Shown: in pieces, positions 21,573 through 38,896 of the stretch | How the letters are laid out: every line of letters begins with the position of its first letter | Numbering within the stretch: position 1 is the stretch's first letter | DNA from: Nymphaea colorata | Taxonomy: Eukaryota; Streptophyta; Magnoliopsida; Nymphaeales; Nymphaeaceae | Reading direction: 5' to 3' | Assembly: GCF_008831285.2 (NCBI RefSeq) | Contig: NC_045150.1 | Span: 9,250,001-9,314,000, forward strand | Length of the DNA stretch: 64,000 bases | Notes under the pieces: model-generated | Database searches by the model: none | Seen by the model: only the letters and a program-made list of their open reading frames with translations | Told to the model about the DNA's origin: nothing | Program-made: the position numbers and the translations under genes

Positions 21573-23402
21573 ATGTGTGGAGATGACTTTGGTTATGTAG
21601 AGTCATTCAGTGGTCTAACTAAGGCCCTCCACATAAAGGAGATGGATAGTTGAGAGAAAAAAAAAATACAAACTAATATTAGATGACAAAAGTACCCATC
21701 ATTTTTTTATCCTCACTTTTCTCTTTAACTGTCATTTAGTTGAACAATGCAGATTAGGTGGTTAGGTATTAGATGGTCAGGGACTCTAAAAACCTAGAAT
21801 CACCATTTAGTTTTTATGTATATATATATATATAAATTGAGCGAGAGAGAGAGAGAAAAAGCAATGGTGCCACACTCTTCTTGATTAGGATCTATTCAAG
21901 CTATGAAAAAATTCCAATAAGAAACATATCTCTTCTTTGACTAGCTAGCTTCCGATCCAAAATGTTGAGAGATAGCTCCCCACTTTTATTGCAAAAGACT
22001 GCTATGTACATTGAAAATGTTGATCATTGTTTCATTTATGGAATCACATGATAGAAAAAGTTCACTAGCGATCTGCATACATTTTTTCGATGAGTGACAA
22101 AATCAATGCAACAAATCTCCCCGGCGCATGACGATATAAAAACTGGGAAATCTTTTACTGAGTGAACTTAGTCCATTAGCAAAGAACTGAAAGAAGACAT
22201 GAGATACACCTTATTGGACAGGAAATTCCTGGAAGTAGATATCTAATTATGCTGACTACAATGGGTATGTAAATACTATATATATATATATAAGAAGTCG
22301 TGTAAAGAAGTTGGTGATCCACGTGTGGGTTCTGTCCGAGGAGATGGGCATCTGAATTTCTATATGGGCATGGCAGCGAAAAGAATTGCTTGTTCATGGG
22401 CTTATCTTGATATTTTATCAACGAGAAGACAAGATTCCAGTGAAAAGTAAGGGCTTTGGCTTTCTTTTATATCTTTGCAGGAGACCGAACACCTCTTTTT
22501 CCTCTCTTCTTTATTTCCTGCTTCTATTTTTTATTGTGCTCGAGTTCGAACAGGTCTAACTGAGATGGTACCTTTCGAGTAGAAAGTGATAAGCTTCACT
22601 TCTTTAAGAGTGAGGAAACCGACGGTGCACATCGAACCGACACGGCCGTGTTCTTTATTTTCAAAACAATATAATATTTTCAGTGGTCGAGTGGAAGGCA
22701 ATTAAAGCGAGGGTGTGGGCATTATCTGCTTTTTTATTACTAAGATTGATAAAAATGCATGGAACGTGTGGTAGGTGCACTCTGTAGCACGCTTCAAAGC
22801 ATTGACTTGATTCTCCTTCGATGAAGAAGGCGGCTAGATTTTCCTCTTGTCTTATGTTACATGGTGAAGTAAGTAAGAGGTCCAACAAAGGAAAAGAAAA
22901 GAGCAAAAAATTAATGCAGATTTCAACTTCATTAGATAATTCAGGTTCATACGAGAGTTGCAGACCAAGGGAAATCTATGGATTTTTTTTCTGAGATTTT
23001 TTTTGTAAATATTCTGAAATAGATGTTGGTACACATATTTCTATATATATATATATATATATAACAGTGGGTTGTGGTCATGTTTCAGACTAGTTTTCCC
23101 TTTTTCCAAATACTGTATTTCCTCCGCAGTATCATGGCATTTGAGAATCTCCTGATAAAGTTCTTGTCTTTTCCAAACAGTTGCCAATGTCTTCTATCTA
23201 AGTTAAGAAATATGCAAGCCATGTGGGGGAGAGAGAAAGAGAGAAAGAAAGAGAAGACTTTAATGCATACTGGAGAAGGAAATCGAAGGGAATATCTTCA
23301 TATTGACAAATAGGCCCACTCGAATGCACGCTTGTTTCTTTTTATTTATATTATATACTCTGATGTAATGAGAGCAGAAACTGGTCAACCCACCTTTCTA
23401 CA

Positions 23403-23436
<34 letters not shown>

Positions 23437-25490
23437 TATATATAATGATACTGTTTTCAGACATAAGTTTTGGCCATTTATTAAAGAGTCTTCAAGGAGA
23501 AGAGAAAGCATCCTCTCCCCCTAGTATGTCTCTGTACCCCTTGCCTGTAATAACTCTGAAAACGGCAGCATTGTCAACAAGGCCAACTGCAACGGCTTTA
23601 ATGAAGTAGTTGATGATTGGCAGCTTCTTTATTGTGAGGGCAATGTGTGGAGAGAGTGGCTTCTGCTACAGGGGTGTGTTAGGATTCTGTCTTTAGAGTG
23701 AGAAATTTGTATTATATGTGCCAGTGTAATTTTAATAAGCTTGTGAAATTGGATTGGTACGTGGGAGATTGTGGCTTGTTGGAATCACTTTATTGTCAGC
23801 AGAAAATTAGTAGGATATGGCGACCTCCCAACACCATTTTGTGCTGCTGACTTCCTTGGCTTTCTTTTCATTTTCCAAAGCAAGTTGAGCTTTAAATCTT
23901 ATTTTTTATGTTCTTAATTATGTTTTGATCAGATGCGCAGACACATTTACTTGGTTGATCGACCTCTTGGAATACATATGAATATTATTGCGACTCAATT
24001 AGGAAGAGGAAAACTGAGTGCTGCATGATTTGTGGGTAACAGAAATCTTGGTACTGCATGCTTTATAGGGTGGTTTTGTTCTGAGATATGAGAAGCAAAC
24101 TGCTGGCATTTTCTCCTCTCTTTTTAAATGGAACAAAAGATTGACCCTTACCCAATGGCAACGGTCAATGTCTAACGCGACTCCACCATCCACTGAGGGA
24201 ATGTTTGGTTACTTTTGATCTACTTTTGCTTAAGGTTTTCAAGATTTAAGAACCAAGGATTTAAGATTGGACCCTCTCCCTTCTAGTTCTTAAATCAGAC
24301 TTCCTGTTGATGTAAAAATCAAAATGAGAATCTCTTAAGATCGTTCATTTGCTCAACTATAGATTTTTATCATGGATCTCTAGAAAACGTATGACAAATC
24401 AGATCCATGGACGTAAATTTGAGGAAAATAATCTCTTCCTAAGAAGAGTGGCAATTCAGACTTAGACAGCTAAGGTAGTTAATTTTTCAGATTGGATACA
24501 ATTAAGAACGGGGTTTAAACATAGATCTTTAGGCTGTAGTTTTACCAAGGCGTACAAATTTTAAAAAGGAAAAAAGTTGAACCTCTCCAAAAACCTTTCA
24601 GGCTTCAGGACTTACAGGCCTGCACCTGTCACGTTCAACAATGCCTCGTTGTGAGAAACACAAAAGGTCTATAATCATTCATTGTATATAGCTTGGCTGA
24701 TCCGGCTTCTAAGTTTTAGGCTTCTGCAGAAGTCAGTCATGTAACCCTTTGGCCCCATTGATTTTCTTCTGTGCTAAATCAGAGAGATGAATCTACTGCC
24801 AGGCCCTTGCTAATGAATTCCTCCGCATGTGGGGATCGATTCATTACATTCAGTGCAGTAAAAATTCAATCGAGATTAATTGGTTTTACTGCTGCCGGTT
24901 GTGGACCAAGTTGATTAAGGTGTAAATGCCTCAACAGTTCCACTGTGTGCCTGTGCACGCTTATATGTGTGTGATTTGCAATCATAAGACCCTGTTACTT
25001 GCATATGCACGTAGCTATTATGACCTCCATTAATGCCACTCATTGCTTCTTGTATATCAAGAGTGGTTGCCGCTGCCTCAGGATTAGGACCACCCAATCA
25101 TTAAGATCAGGAGATCTAAACATCTCCCCACTGCTTTACTCTTCTGCAGTGGCTTCTCATGGCAAATAGGAACTGCCATGGTGAGTTGGGGAGTTGAAGG
25201 GCAGGGAACAAATTAAGGGGAGTAATTGCAAGGGGCACACTGATGCTATTGATTGTCTCAGTGCATCATCTGGACAGGTTCATTTAAGTTTTACAGAGGG
25301 GAGGAAGGGAAAAGGCACAGGAACCAAATTGCAGAAGCACACAGGAACATTACAAAAGGGCATTTATTAAACAATAATGAGTAGTCCATATCTCCAGCTT
25401 CATTTATTACCCCGTCGTCTCTCACGTGATCACCCTTTGTCTTGCTTGTAAGCACCATCTGCTGGCCAAATCTATCAGACCTTTCCACGC

Positions 25491-25524
<34 letters not shown>

Positions 25525-26104
25525 GTTTAATCATGAGATGATATGTGGACCTCTTTAGATGCAGCAACTAGATGACCAGATGGCTGTGAGCTAAAAGAGG
25601 ATATGCAGAAATTGGGATTTGATTCTTCAGCGGGTGTTGAGAAAGGGAAGTGATTTAAAAAAATCTTCATTTTCTTTTCGACACACGACCCAAGTCTGAT
25701 ACCGTGTCATAAAAAGTTTGTTCGATAACAGAACCAGATTGCGCAAGAGAGACGTTCTTGGTCTTGATGCAGGAGACTCTCTCTCTCTTATGAACATTGA
25801 AAGCAGACGAGTTTCCAAGCACATTGATCGATCGGTACGAACTTGCGAATTTTCAGTACTTCATAGCTCAAATAGCATCAAATGAAATCTCTCTCTCTCT
25901 CTCTCTCTTCCTATATATATAATAATAATAATCCCTAAAGAGGTTGGAACAGCAACTTGAAATTGGGTGGGTAGATGGCCAGTGCCCATTTGCAGACCAG
26001 GAACATCAACCTCTTATTTTGCTAAAGAGAGAGGAGTCACAAATGCATAAGTTAAAAAGCAACAAAAGTGCTACCCCTAGACACCAAAACAATCCCTATA
26101 TCCT
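21573..26104. other. Intergenic DNA, no gene seen
   Basis: AT-rich. Holds (TA)n at 23042-23063 and 23405-23432, (GA)n at 25497-25524, and (CT)n-(TA)n-(AAT)n at about 25888-25931. At 24243 there is a copy of the dispersed word GATTTAAGAACCAAGGATTT that recurs near 17953 and 28015. Open frames are 60-82 codons and featureless. Confidence 0.5.
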
Positions 26105-26264
26105 GGGGACTGTTTAGGATTAGGAACAAAGTGCTGAGTGTTTTATGAGTTGGCTACAAAATGGAAGTAGATTCTTAAAATACTTGAACAAGTGTTCCAT
26201 TAATCTGCCAACAAATTGAGGTAGTTTTATGAAACACATACTGTTCCTAACGCCAAACAACCCC
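26105..26264. mobile_element. Tourist-like MITE, about 160 bp
   Basis: The left end GGGGACTGTTTAGGATTAGG and the right end, on the other strand GGGGTTGTTTGGCGTTAGG, form terminal inverted repeats close to the GGGCC/TTGTTTGG ends of Tourist-type (PIF/Harbinger-related) MITEs. Almost the same length and end structure as the copy at 29959-30119. The flanking TTA/TAA duplication is not preserved. Confidence 0.6.
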
Positions 26265-26767
26265 TAAAGAACAAAGTATTTGGTGTTTAGTGAAAACTTC
26301 TACTTTCTACCAGATAATGGGTCTCTACCTGTCAGCAGAACCAAATGAGAATGATGAAATGGGTCCTGACAAGGGTACCAATGGATCGGATTTTATGGGC
26401 TTTATAATTTTCTGGCTGCACCGAATCAGGCTCAAAATCGAACCACTTTGTATTGTCAGCAGTGCTGAACTAGAACCCGACTGTAACCTATTTTTCATTA
26501 AAAATAATGCCTGAAATTCCCACGCAAAATATGAGATTAGCTATGGCCATACAGACTGCCAACACACACATCGTGAGTGCAACAAAAGGGAAGAGAAGAG
26601 AGACCCAAAACGGCCCATTCCAGCATCCGTTTATGGAGCCTGTGTCGGCCAAATCGTCCCGTATGTAGGCCGAAATTGCATCGGCCCGTATCGGTCCAAA
26701 CTATGCATTCTTTAAAAGATAATGTGGCTCTCATTGGCTAAAATATCAGTAGTCGCCACAGTTTAGT

Positions 26768-26892
26768 GAGGTTTGGATCTTGTACACCGACGCAGCTCAG
26801 GACCCCGGAGACAGGGGAAATGGGGGGCCTTTGGGCCTTTTTCGGGCGGTGGGATTAATACCTCTGGCTCGCTCAGAGGTTTGGATCTTGTA
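26768..26892. other. 91-bp GC-rich insertion between 17-bp direct repeats
   Basis: GAGGTTTGGATCTTGTA occurs identically at 26768-26784 and 26876-26892. Between them lie 91 GC-rich bases unlike the flanks. This looks like an insertion with a long target duplication, as made by retroposons, or filler DNA from break repair. The insert has no poly-A tail and no pol III boxes that I can see. Confidence 0.45.
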
Positions 26893-29568
26893 GAAAATTT
26901 TATATGGCAAAGAGTACCAAAAACCATATACCAACATTTTAGCTCTGCACAAGATAAAGATACTGTGAGTGATGTTATGTGGACACTTAGGCCATAAATT
27001 GCATACCATGAAAGGTTTTAGGGTGTATGTTCTCGTGTCAGTTGATTAAACCAACGCAGACTATCTTCTACATTATGACAGCAATCAGCATCTGAAATCT
27101 GGCTATCATTGCCTCCTTCAGCTCGAAGGTTGTGGAAGTCCAACCGCCTACAAATTGGCAGAAAATTGAACAGTCGAGCGTCTCCACGTTTATCTTCGCA
27201 CTTGGGTTCTTGAAAACATTGTTACTTGGTTTTGGTCCATTGCTATCAGAAACCTGCTTCTGTTTTCCAATTTCCTCATAGATTCATTCTGCTCCTAAAT
27301 GCATTGCATCCGTCGTTTCTTGTATTCTCTAATCTGCAATATCAGATGGGAGATCAGATGCACGGCAACCTGAATGTTGGGAAGATTTGTGGGCAGGTTA
27401 TTGGGGCTGTTTGTGTCTACTGTTTTGTTATAAAGGTAATTATTTTGGGGCAGTAGGGTTATACTGGATGGAAGTTACTGTGCTAATGCATTGCATCCTG
27501 TTCTTTGGACATGTACATATTCATTTTTTTGCAAATAAATGGTTCGAGGCCTACCTCCCAGTCGATCCTCATAAGAAAGAAATTGGAGTCAACATTTTAC
27601 GTCCCCCACGTTGACGGGAGATCTGTTCAGATCATTGTTCCACAATTTTTATGAAACCACTGAGTAGAAAGATCACAATGCATCGTCATCTCTTTGAAAT
27701 TATAATCTCAAAAAAACCCCAGAAAAGGGACGCCCAAACATCGCTATTTCGTAAAAAAGAAAGGATGAATGCGGTATAAGCGAAGACGATAGGAACTCGT
27801 CGAGATATTGCATTGACCATGCAATAGATACAAGAGAGGCGTACCTCTTAAAAGGAAATAAGGAATAGAAATTCTTATGACCAGTACCGCCCCTGTACCA
27901 CTAATGAAATGGTAATAAGAAATGTGACTGAGGATATTACATCTACTTTGTTCCGTTCTCCCAGATTTGGCCAGTTACGGGGCAATTCATTGTCCCCGAA
28001 CCAAAATTCTGAAGATTTGAGGACCATAAATTTAAAATCGGACCCATACCCCTTCTCAGATCGAACTTTTTCTCAATGCAAAAAGAGAAAACAAGGATTT
28101 TAAATATAGACCTTAAGTCTGACCTAACATCCTTAGTTTAATAGACCACTCAGTTTGATAGACCATGCATTTGACCGTATGTCTTTTGCCATATCAGCCA
28201 AAGCATACCCAAAAGGTCCGTATATTTTATATCTGAAATAATCAACACCTACATATTTAAATCAAAATGCAAACTTTCTTTCTCAAGTGTTTGTGCAAAG
28301 GAACGCCGCGTATTAAACACCACCAACCTCAACGGCAATGCCTACCAAGGTAACGTATGACGAGTATGGTTCAGATAACGGTTTCGCTGACGCTAATGTG
28401 TGCAGAGCCATCGCAAAATACCTGTTAATCCCGACTTTAGAAGGCAGCTCTGAGCTTGAATGCACAGACGACGGCAGCTTTCTTTATATTTTTTCTTTTG
28501 TGCTTGACACGCAACAAATTAAGTTTCCCGCAGTAGACAACTCCTCATGATTACACAATGTCCGATTTCCAACTATCTTCGATATTGACAATTGACCATT
28601 CTAGTGTATCATGTTAGAATCTTCAGGTAAATATAATGCTTCAACCAATATTCGTGAATGCATATATAAATTTAAAGTATATTAAAATTAGTTAAAAAAT
28701 GAAAAATAAAACATGTATTCAGCCTTGTAAGACAAGTCGGAAGAGGCGATACGTGCTCCGATGCGCCGCGGCGTTATTGATGATAATAATCAACTTCACC
28801 ACTTATTCACTTGCTCGGGAAAAACGAAAATCAATGGCCCCTATGATGCGAGTTCAAGGCGTCACCAAGTTTTCTCGCGAAAAGAAAACCATAGGTTGAT
28901 GGGGTTAACAGAATAGATCGTGGAGAACTACCGATTTTCCGCGTACAATATAGCTGTTTCCAATAAAATCAGACCATTGACGTAAAGATTAGATTAATTA
29001 TGAAAAGATGTGGACTCATGAAAATAATATAAATTTAAGAAACAAAAACTAGCGAACTAAATATAAAAATTAGAAAACTAAAATACAAATCTCTTCCCAG
29101 CCTCACATTCCTTATACATCTTTTCGGTGTAGGACTGAACAACTAGAACACAAACTAAAATAAACATATCACAGTTAAAATGGCAAAATCCCCAGACCTT
29201 GTCCACGGTATTTTGTCGTGCGTAAAGTTAGAACTTCCCGACATAAAAAGTATGAGAACACATACAGGACAATAAGTTTGACCAAGGGACGACGGCAAAC
29301 CTCTGGTGTCGAGGTTGAGGTTAGTCCCTCAATTACAATTGCTCCTGTAAACCGATCATATCCAACCGCAAAATCTCACCACACCCAAACAAAAGAGAAG
29401 GAAAGCCTCAAAAGCTAAGATTTTTTATCAGAGATTCATACAAACAAAAGCAATCTGTTTTCTTCCGGAGAATGAAAATCATCCAATGAGTCTTTGAAAG
29501 GAAACGTGATCCTTTAAATACATATATCTATTATATATAGTTTCACCACGTAGGAAGAAATTTTCCAA
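26893..29568. other. Intergenic DNA and 3' flank of the E2 gene
   Basis: No gene recognised. Small frames at 27226-27456, 27387-27614 and 28338-28550 have no domain. The part next to 29568 should hold the E2 3' UTR. A copy of a dispersed word (GATTTGAGGACCATAAATTT) lies near 28015. Confidence 0.45.
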
Positions 29569-34482
<4,914 letters not shown>

Positions 34483-34502
34483 GACGGAACCGCCCCCAGA
34501 CC

Positions 34503-34677
34503 AAACCCTAGATCTCGCAAAAGGAGGAGGAACAGAAGAAGCGAGGAGAGGAAGATCGGAGACACAGAATGGGAGAGAGAGAGACGGAGAAAATGAAATA
34601 ACGCTAAAATCTGACCGGAAAAAAGGGCGTCCGTATTTATTTATTGATGAGGAAACCGTGTTTCTCTCTCCTCATTG
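34503..34677 (-). promoter_or_regulatory. Promoter-proximal elements of the E2 gene
   Basis: Reading toward the gene on the minus strand: a CCAAT box (34673-34677), a TATA-like ATAAATAAATA (34633-34643), and a telo-box (AAACCCTA on the plus strand, 34503-34510) in the leader about 20 bases before the ATG. Telo-boxes are frequent in leaders of strongly and widely expressed plant genes. The transcription start is estimated at about 34600. Confidence 0.45.
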
Positions 34678-34699
34678 GTTAGAGAAAGAGAGAGGGGGC

Positions 34700-37652
34700 A
34701 ACGGTGAACGGAGGGCCGCCCGCCCTTGTGTAAGAAATGACCAGAACACCCCTGCTGTTGCTCTGGATCGTCTTCGTAACAGTTTCTCGTGTAGCGGAAA
34801 TCCATCGTCTCACTCTTCTGACTCGGTTAATAACCGGAAGAGGAATGTGAGCTTTCGGGTCTGGACCCTGTATTCGAAGAAGTAAATGGATCCGAGCTCC
34901 ACTTTCACGTCGAACATGCTCTGGCTTTGAGATTAGCATTTATTGCAAAGAATATTATTTTAATTTAAAATTTTTCCAAAAACAAGCTTAAGTTTTTCAA
35001 AGGAATCACAAAAACACGTTTGGCTCGGGTTTAAATTGGTCTGGATTTCGTTGGAGGGATTTGTTTATTTAATGGACCCGAATCAGATTCTGATCTTACA
35101 TTTAGTTTATGTTGTTATCTCCGATTCCATTTGGTTGCAACCCTAGACTGCATAGTGTTCTTATAATACAGAACAACAACGCATGCTTTATATTAAATGT
35201 GTAAAATGAGAGTATGTCTTTATATTTTTGTATTCACGGGAACGAGCACCGGTTATTTCACTAGGATTTTGAACGCAACGGGCTGACCCATCGGCGCCTC
35301 ACCTACCTCTTTTTGGTTTTTTTTTTTTTTTAAGGATGTTAATATATTTGATTCGAATAAGATATCCAACTAATTCGTTTTGAAATAATATCCGAATAAG
35401 ACATTGGATCGGGTTCAGATCTAAGGAATGACAGTCGATCAGATTCGAATTTGGATTTGGTTGTACACAAATATCCCACAAGATTGGTTTCAAAATTGGG
35501 CCTAGGATTTATATATGAATATAAAAATCGAATTCAGATATGATTTGGATTGTGAAATTAGATTTTGGATTTGAATTCAGATTCAGATATGACTTTTTTT
35601 ATTCATATTCGAATTCAATATTTGTATGTCCGGATACAATTAATAGTATATGTGATAAGAATCTAATCAGTTGATTTTCTTTTGTCTTTGAACTCGTCGG
35701 AGGATACAACATCCCAATGAAGGAAGCGGAGCTCATTCACAAGCGTACACAAACATAAAGACCTACTGTTATTTTCCGCATTTAATACAAAACATGCATC
35801 GTCGTTTTGTATTATGTGACGATTTTTTGTTTTATCTGAAAGTAAGTTCCACCTGACAAAACATATGCGACAAAGAGTATCACCTTTTTCATTTTCTTAA
35901 TTTTTTTTATTGGCGCAAATGTTTAATTACCTTTTTTTATTGAAAAATACGTGACGTTTTCATAGTGTTAAAAGCTCAACTGAGCTTCCATACGATTACT
36001 CAAGAAGGTTAATAGGATTACTTGTAAAAAATTTAATTGTTCAATCAATAAAATTTAAACATCTTGCCCTCCACAAATAACATGAAGATTTAATTTTACT
36101 AATACAATTAGTAATACGACACATGTATCCTGAATTTTTTTTTATTTACGACTGTTGACAAGTTCGTGGTGTTGCAATTCACCCCTTTAAACACATATAT
36201 ATGTGAACATAAGTAAAAATATATAATAAAATCTACAATTCATCTAACTAAGGATCTTAAGTCCCACATAAGATTTTCTTATTTTTACTTACTTGCATTG
36301 GGAAAGTTTCGGATTTAAGATCGGAGGAGGCAGTCAGATCTTAATGCTACAATAATTCTCAAATCCAAGGCGATCAAATACCTGATGCCCAGTCCTGAAT
36401 CCTGGTCCGATACGAACGAGTCCGGAAGTCGGGTTGGGGTTCCGGTCGCTCTTCTGTATTTTTTTCCGGGTCAGGAGTTGCGAACTCGTCTCAATTCAGG
36501 GCAGTTACGTCATTTGGGAGAGTGCCACGGGGACGCGAGATGCCATGCCTTTGGTCATTATCTGATTGAAAGATGCCTATCTGGGGGCATGATTTCGTTC
36601 TTTTGTGCCAAAATGACTAAAACGGGCTCCAGTTCATGGTCCAAGACAATCTTCATCTTCTCCCACATCCTCACGCTTCTCCCGAAAATGCCCCTGCGAA
36701 CATTGTTCGCTTTTTTTTTTATAAACAAATGGCTCATTACGGTTTGGCCTTGGACTCATATTTGGCGTTTGAATTGACCTTATAAAAAAAATTTGCTGCG
36801 CTGAGCTCAGTGAGCTGATTTGAGTTAAGTATTGAAGACTCCACTTGACTCGACTCGACCTAACTTGATAAATGTATTTAAAACTTTTAGTGCATCACAA
36901 ATGACTGCCTTAAAAATTCTTAGTGTGTTGCTTATAAATAATACATCAACAAGTGTTTCTAAATTTGAGGTGATTTTAAATTTAAATTTTTAATGTATGC
37001 ATGTCAAAACAAGTCACAATAAATTCGGCCATCCCATTATTGAGTGAATCGAATGAAGGAAGGGTAATTTTGTTAATAAAAGAACCTAATCTTGGTCCAC
37101 TAAGCTTAGGGTAGGTAAAGGCAATGTCGGAGGGGAGGGTCCGCCCAATCCGGTACACGGTCAGACATGAGGGTAGTTTCGTTATTGAACTCGATGATCA
37201 CGGACGCTTTCGGGATCAATATTTTGACCAGGACGCTATTTTGAGCTAAAGGTGAGGGTTTTTTCGTCTTTCTGGATACCCGCGTATCTCTTACGCGTCG
37301 TCTCTTTTTCATTTTGGTCAACCTGCCTATATTGACCAACAAACCTAGACGATAATGATCTCCGACGGCCCACGATGCCTGTGGGAATCGGGACCGAACC
37401 TCGTGGACCCGAAAAAGGTCCTTATCCGGATAAGGCGTAGGCGGACTCGATTATTTCCGAGTTCTCAATTTCGAGAAGCTTCTGTGATATTGAATCCAAA
37501 GATCATTTAACGTTTAAGGCCACAGTTGTTAAACTTTTAATTTGCTCAAATCATAAATCTAAAGCGACATCATTCGGACTCGCGAATTTAACGTCGTCTT
37601 TCTCTACGTTAAACATTTAACAAACGGATCGATAAAAAAAAGGAATCCAAAC
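34700..37652. other. Intergenic DNA with two GC-rich patches
   Basis: No gene recognised. 35335-35660 is made of degenerate GATTCGAAT/GGATTTGG words. GC-rich patches at 36.38-36.78 and 37.10-37.46 kb carry CGTCATTT-type words like those at 4.3-5.3 kb; a 130-codon frame at 36385-36777 has no domain. Confidence 0.45.
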
Positions 37653-37778
37653 CAGTGGTGGAGCCAGGAGGGGCAAGCCAATAATCCTATTTTTAAATCT
37701 GAGTAAAGTCAAATTGAACTCGAATCCAAACAATACATGACACGTGCCATGGCTTAGTCTCCCCTCCCTCCGCCCCTG
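37653..37778. mobile_element. hAT MITE, 126 bp, with 8-bp target duplication (GGCGGAGCC-end family)
   Basis: The left end CAGTGGTGGAGCCAGGAGGG and the right end, on the other strand CAGGGGCGGAGGGAGGGGAG, form terminal inverted repeats. The flanks ATCCAAAC (37645-37652) and ATCCATAC (37779-37786) match at 7 of 8 positions, a slightly decayed 8-bp duplication. The interior matches the left part of 2004-2489. This copy ties the family to hAT. Confidence 0.7.
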
Positions 37779-37897
37779 ATCCATACGTCTAAATCGGTTT
37801 GAGTTGCACCTTGACCGAAGGGGACCATTGGAGTTTGGACATGTGTAAAATCCTGAAGAGACATGTTTTGTTCTACTGAATTCAACTTTATTATCAT

Positions 37898-38079
37898 TAT
37901 GGGTGGGCATCTGGTAGGGCTGGTTCCGCTCTTTTGCTCCATTAGAACTCATATTATTTTTAATATTTTTTTTAATATATATATATATATATTAAAAAAT
38001 TTATCAAACCGGATTGAACTTTGACTCAGACTCAACCCGACTCAAGGCTTGGGGCCCCAAATCCCGACGCCCACCCTTA
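37898..38079. mobile_element. hAT-like MITE, split from its right flank by a nested element
   Basis: The left end TATGGGTGGGCATCTGG and the right end, on the other strand TAAGGGTGGGCGTCGGG, match the widespread TAGGGGTGGGCA-type hAT termini. The next element (38080-38495) is inserted in its last three bases (TTA). If that insertion is removed, the left flank ATTATCAT can be compared with AAGATCAC on the far side (5 of 8 positions), compatible with an old 8-bp duplication. Confidence 0.55.
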
Positions 38080-38495
38080 GGGGGCGTTTGGTTGGCAGGA
38101 AAAGCACTGTTCAACAGGAAAAAAAATTCAAATTTTTAAAACTTTTCCATTTCATCAAACATGGAAAAAAAATTTGGACCATTGGAGATGATTCTGGAAA
38201 AATATTTTCGGAAAAATTTCTCCAGCCAGAGGAGTGAAAAAATTTTTCCAGAAATTTTTTTGTGACCGTTGGAGGAGGAAATTTTTTCTCCCTCCTCCCT
38301 CCTTCTCTTCTTCCTCCTTCTTCCTCACCATTCCCATCAAACAAAAAAAAAAATTTCTAGAAAAATAATTCCTCCATAACAAACACAAAATGGTTTTGAA
38401 AAAACGGAAAAATTTTTCCGTTTCTTCAATTTCAGAAATTTTTTTCTAAAAATTTTTTTCCAAAAACTTTTTTCTGACCATCAAACGGCCGCCCC
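38080..38495. mobile_element. Tourist-like MITE with TTA target duplication, 416 bp
   Basis: The left end GGGGGCGTTTGGTTGG and the right end, on the other strand GGGGCGGCCGTTTGATGG, with TTA directly on both sides (38077-38079 and 38496-38498), the 3-bp duplication of PIF/Harbinger/Tourist insertions. The interior consists of internally complementary AAAATTTTTCC/GGAAAAATTTT tracts that can form several hairpins. No coding capacity. Confidence 0.7.
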
Positions 38496-38745
38496 TTAAA
38501 GATCACGTGATATTACGTGACAATTTGTATCCAACTTGTCAACGACTAAGTATCATGTTCCTCTCAATCCCAATCATTTTTATACGTTAGGTGGAAAGAT
38601 GGAAGGCAGGTGAACGATTCTACTCCAGCTTTGAAAGTTGGATCGGTTAGCAGCATCTCATTTGGATGGGAGATCAACTTTTGCATTCGATCAAAATTCT
38701 AACCGATCCGCTAAAATTTTGGGTTGAGTTTATCCATTGGAAAAA

Positions 38746-38896
38746 TGTCATGTTTGGCAGTACCGACATTTTGTAGTGTTTAATAAGTCTAGTAAAAAAT
38801 TAGAATAGATTTACGAAACACTAGAACTAATGTCTCGTGAATTTAATCCCATTTTCGAAACAAATTCATGAGGCTCTCTACTGCCCAAATGACCTC
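38746..38896. mobile_element. Short foldback MITE
   Basis: GTCATGTTTGGCAGTA at the left and, on the other strand, GTCATTTGGGCAGTAG at the right form imperfect terminal inverted repeats about 150 bases apart. The interior has further complementary ATTCATGA/TCATGAAT-type words. Class uncertain; no target duplication identified. Confidence 0.4.

Noticed and set aside
21403..21653. Frames encoding long Tyr-Ile repeats
   Set aside because: Direct translation of the (TA)n microsatellite. The same applies to several other frames ending in YIYIYI.
36385..36777. 130-codon open frame in a GC-rich patch
   Set aside because: No domain, no promoter or splice context, composition typical of chance frames.
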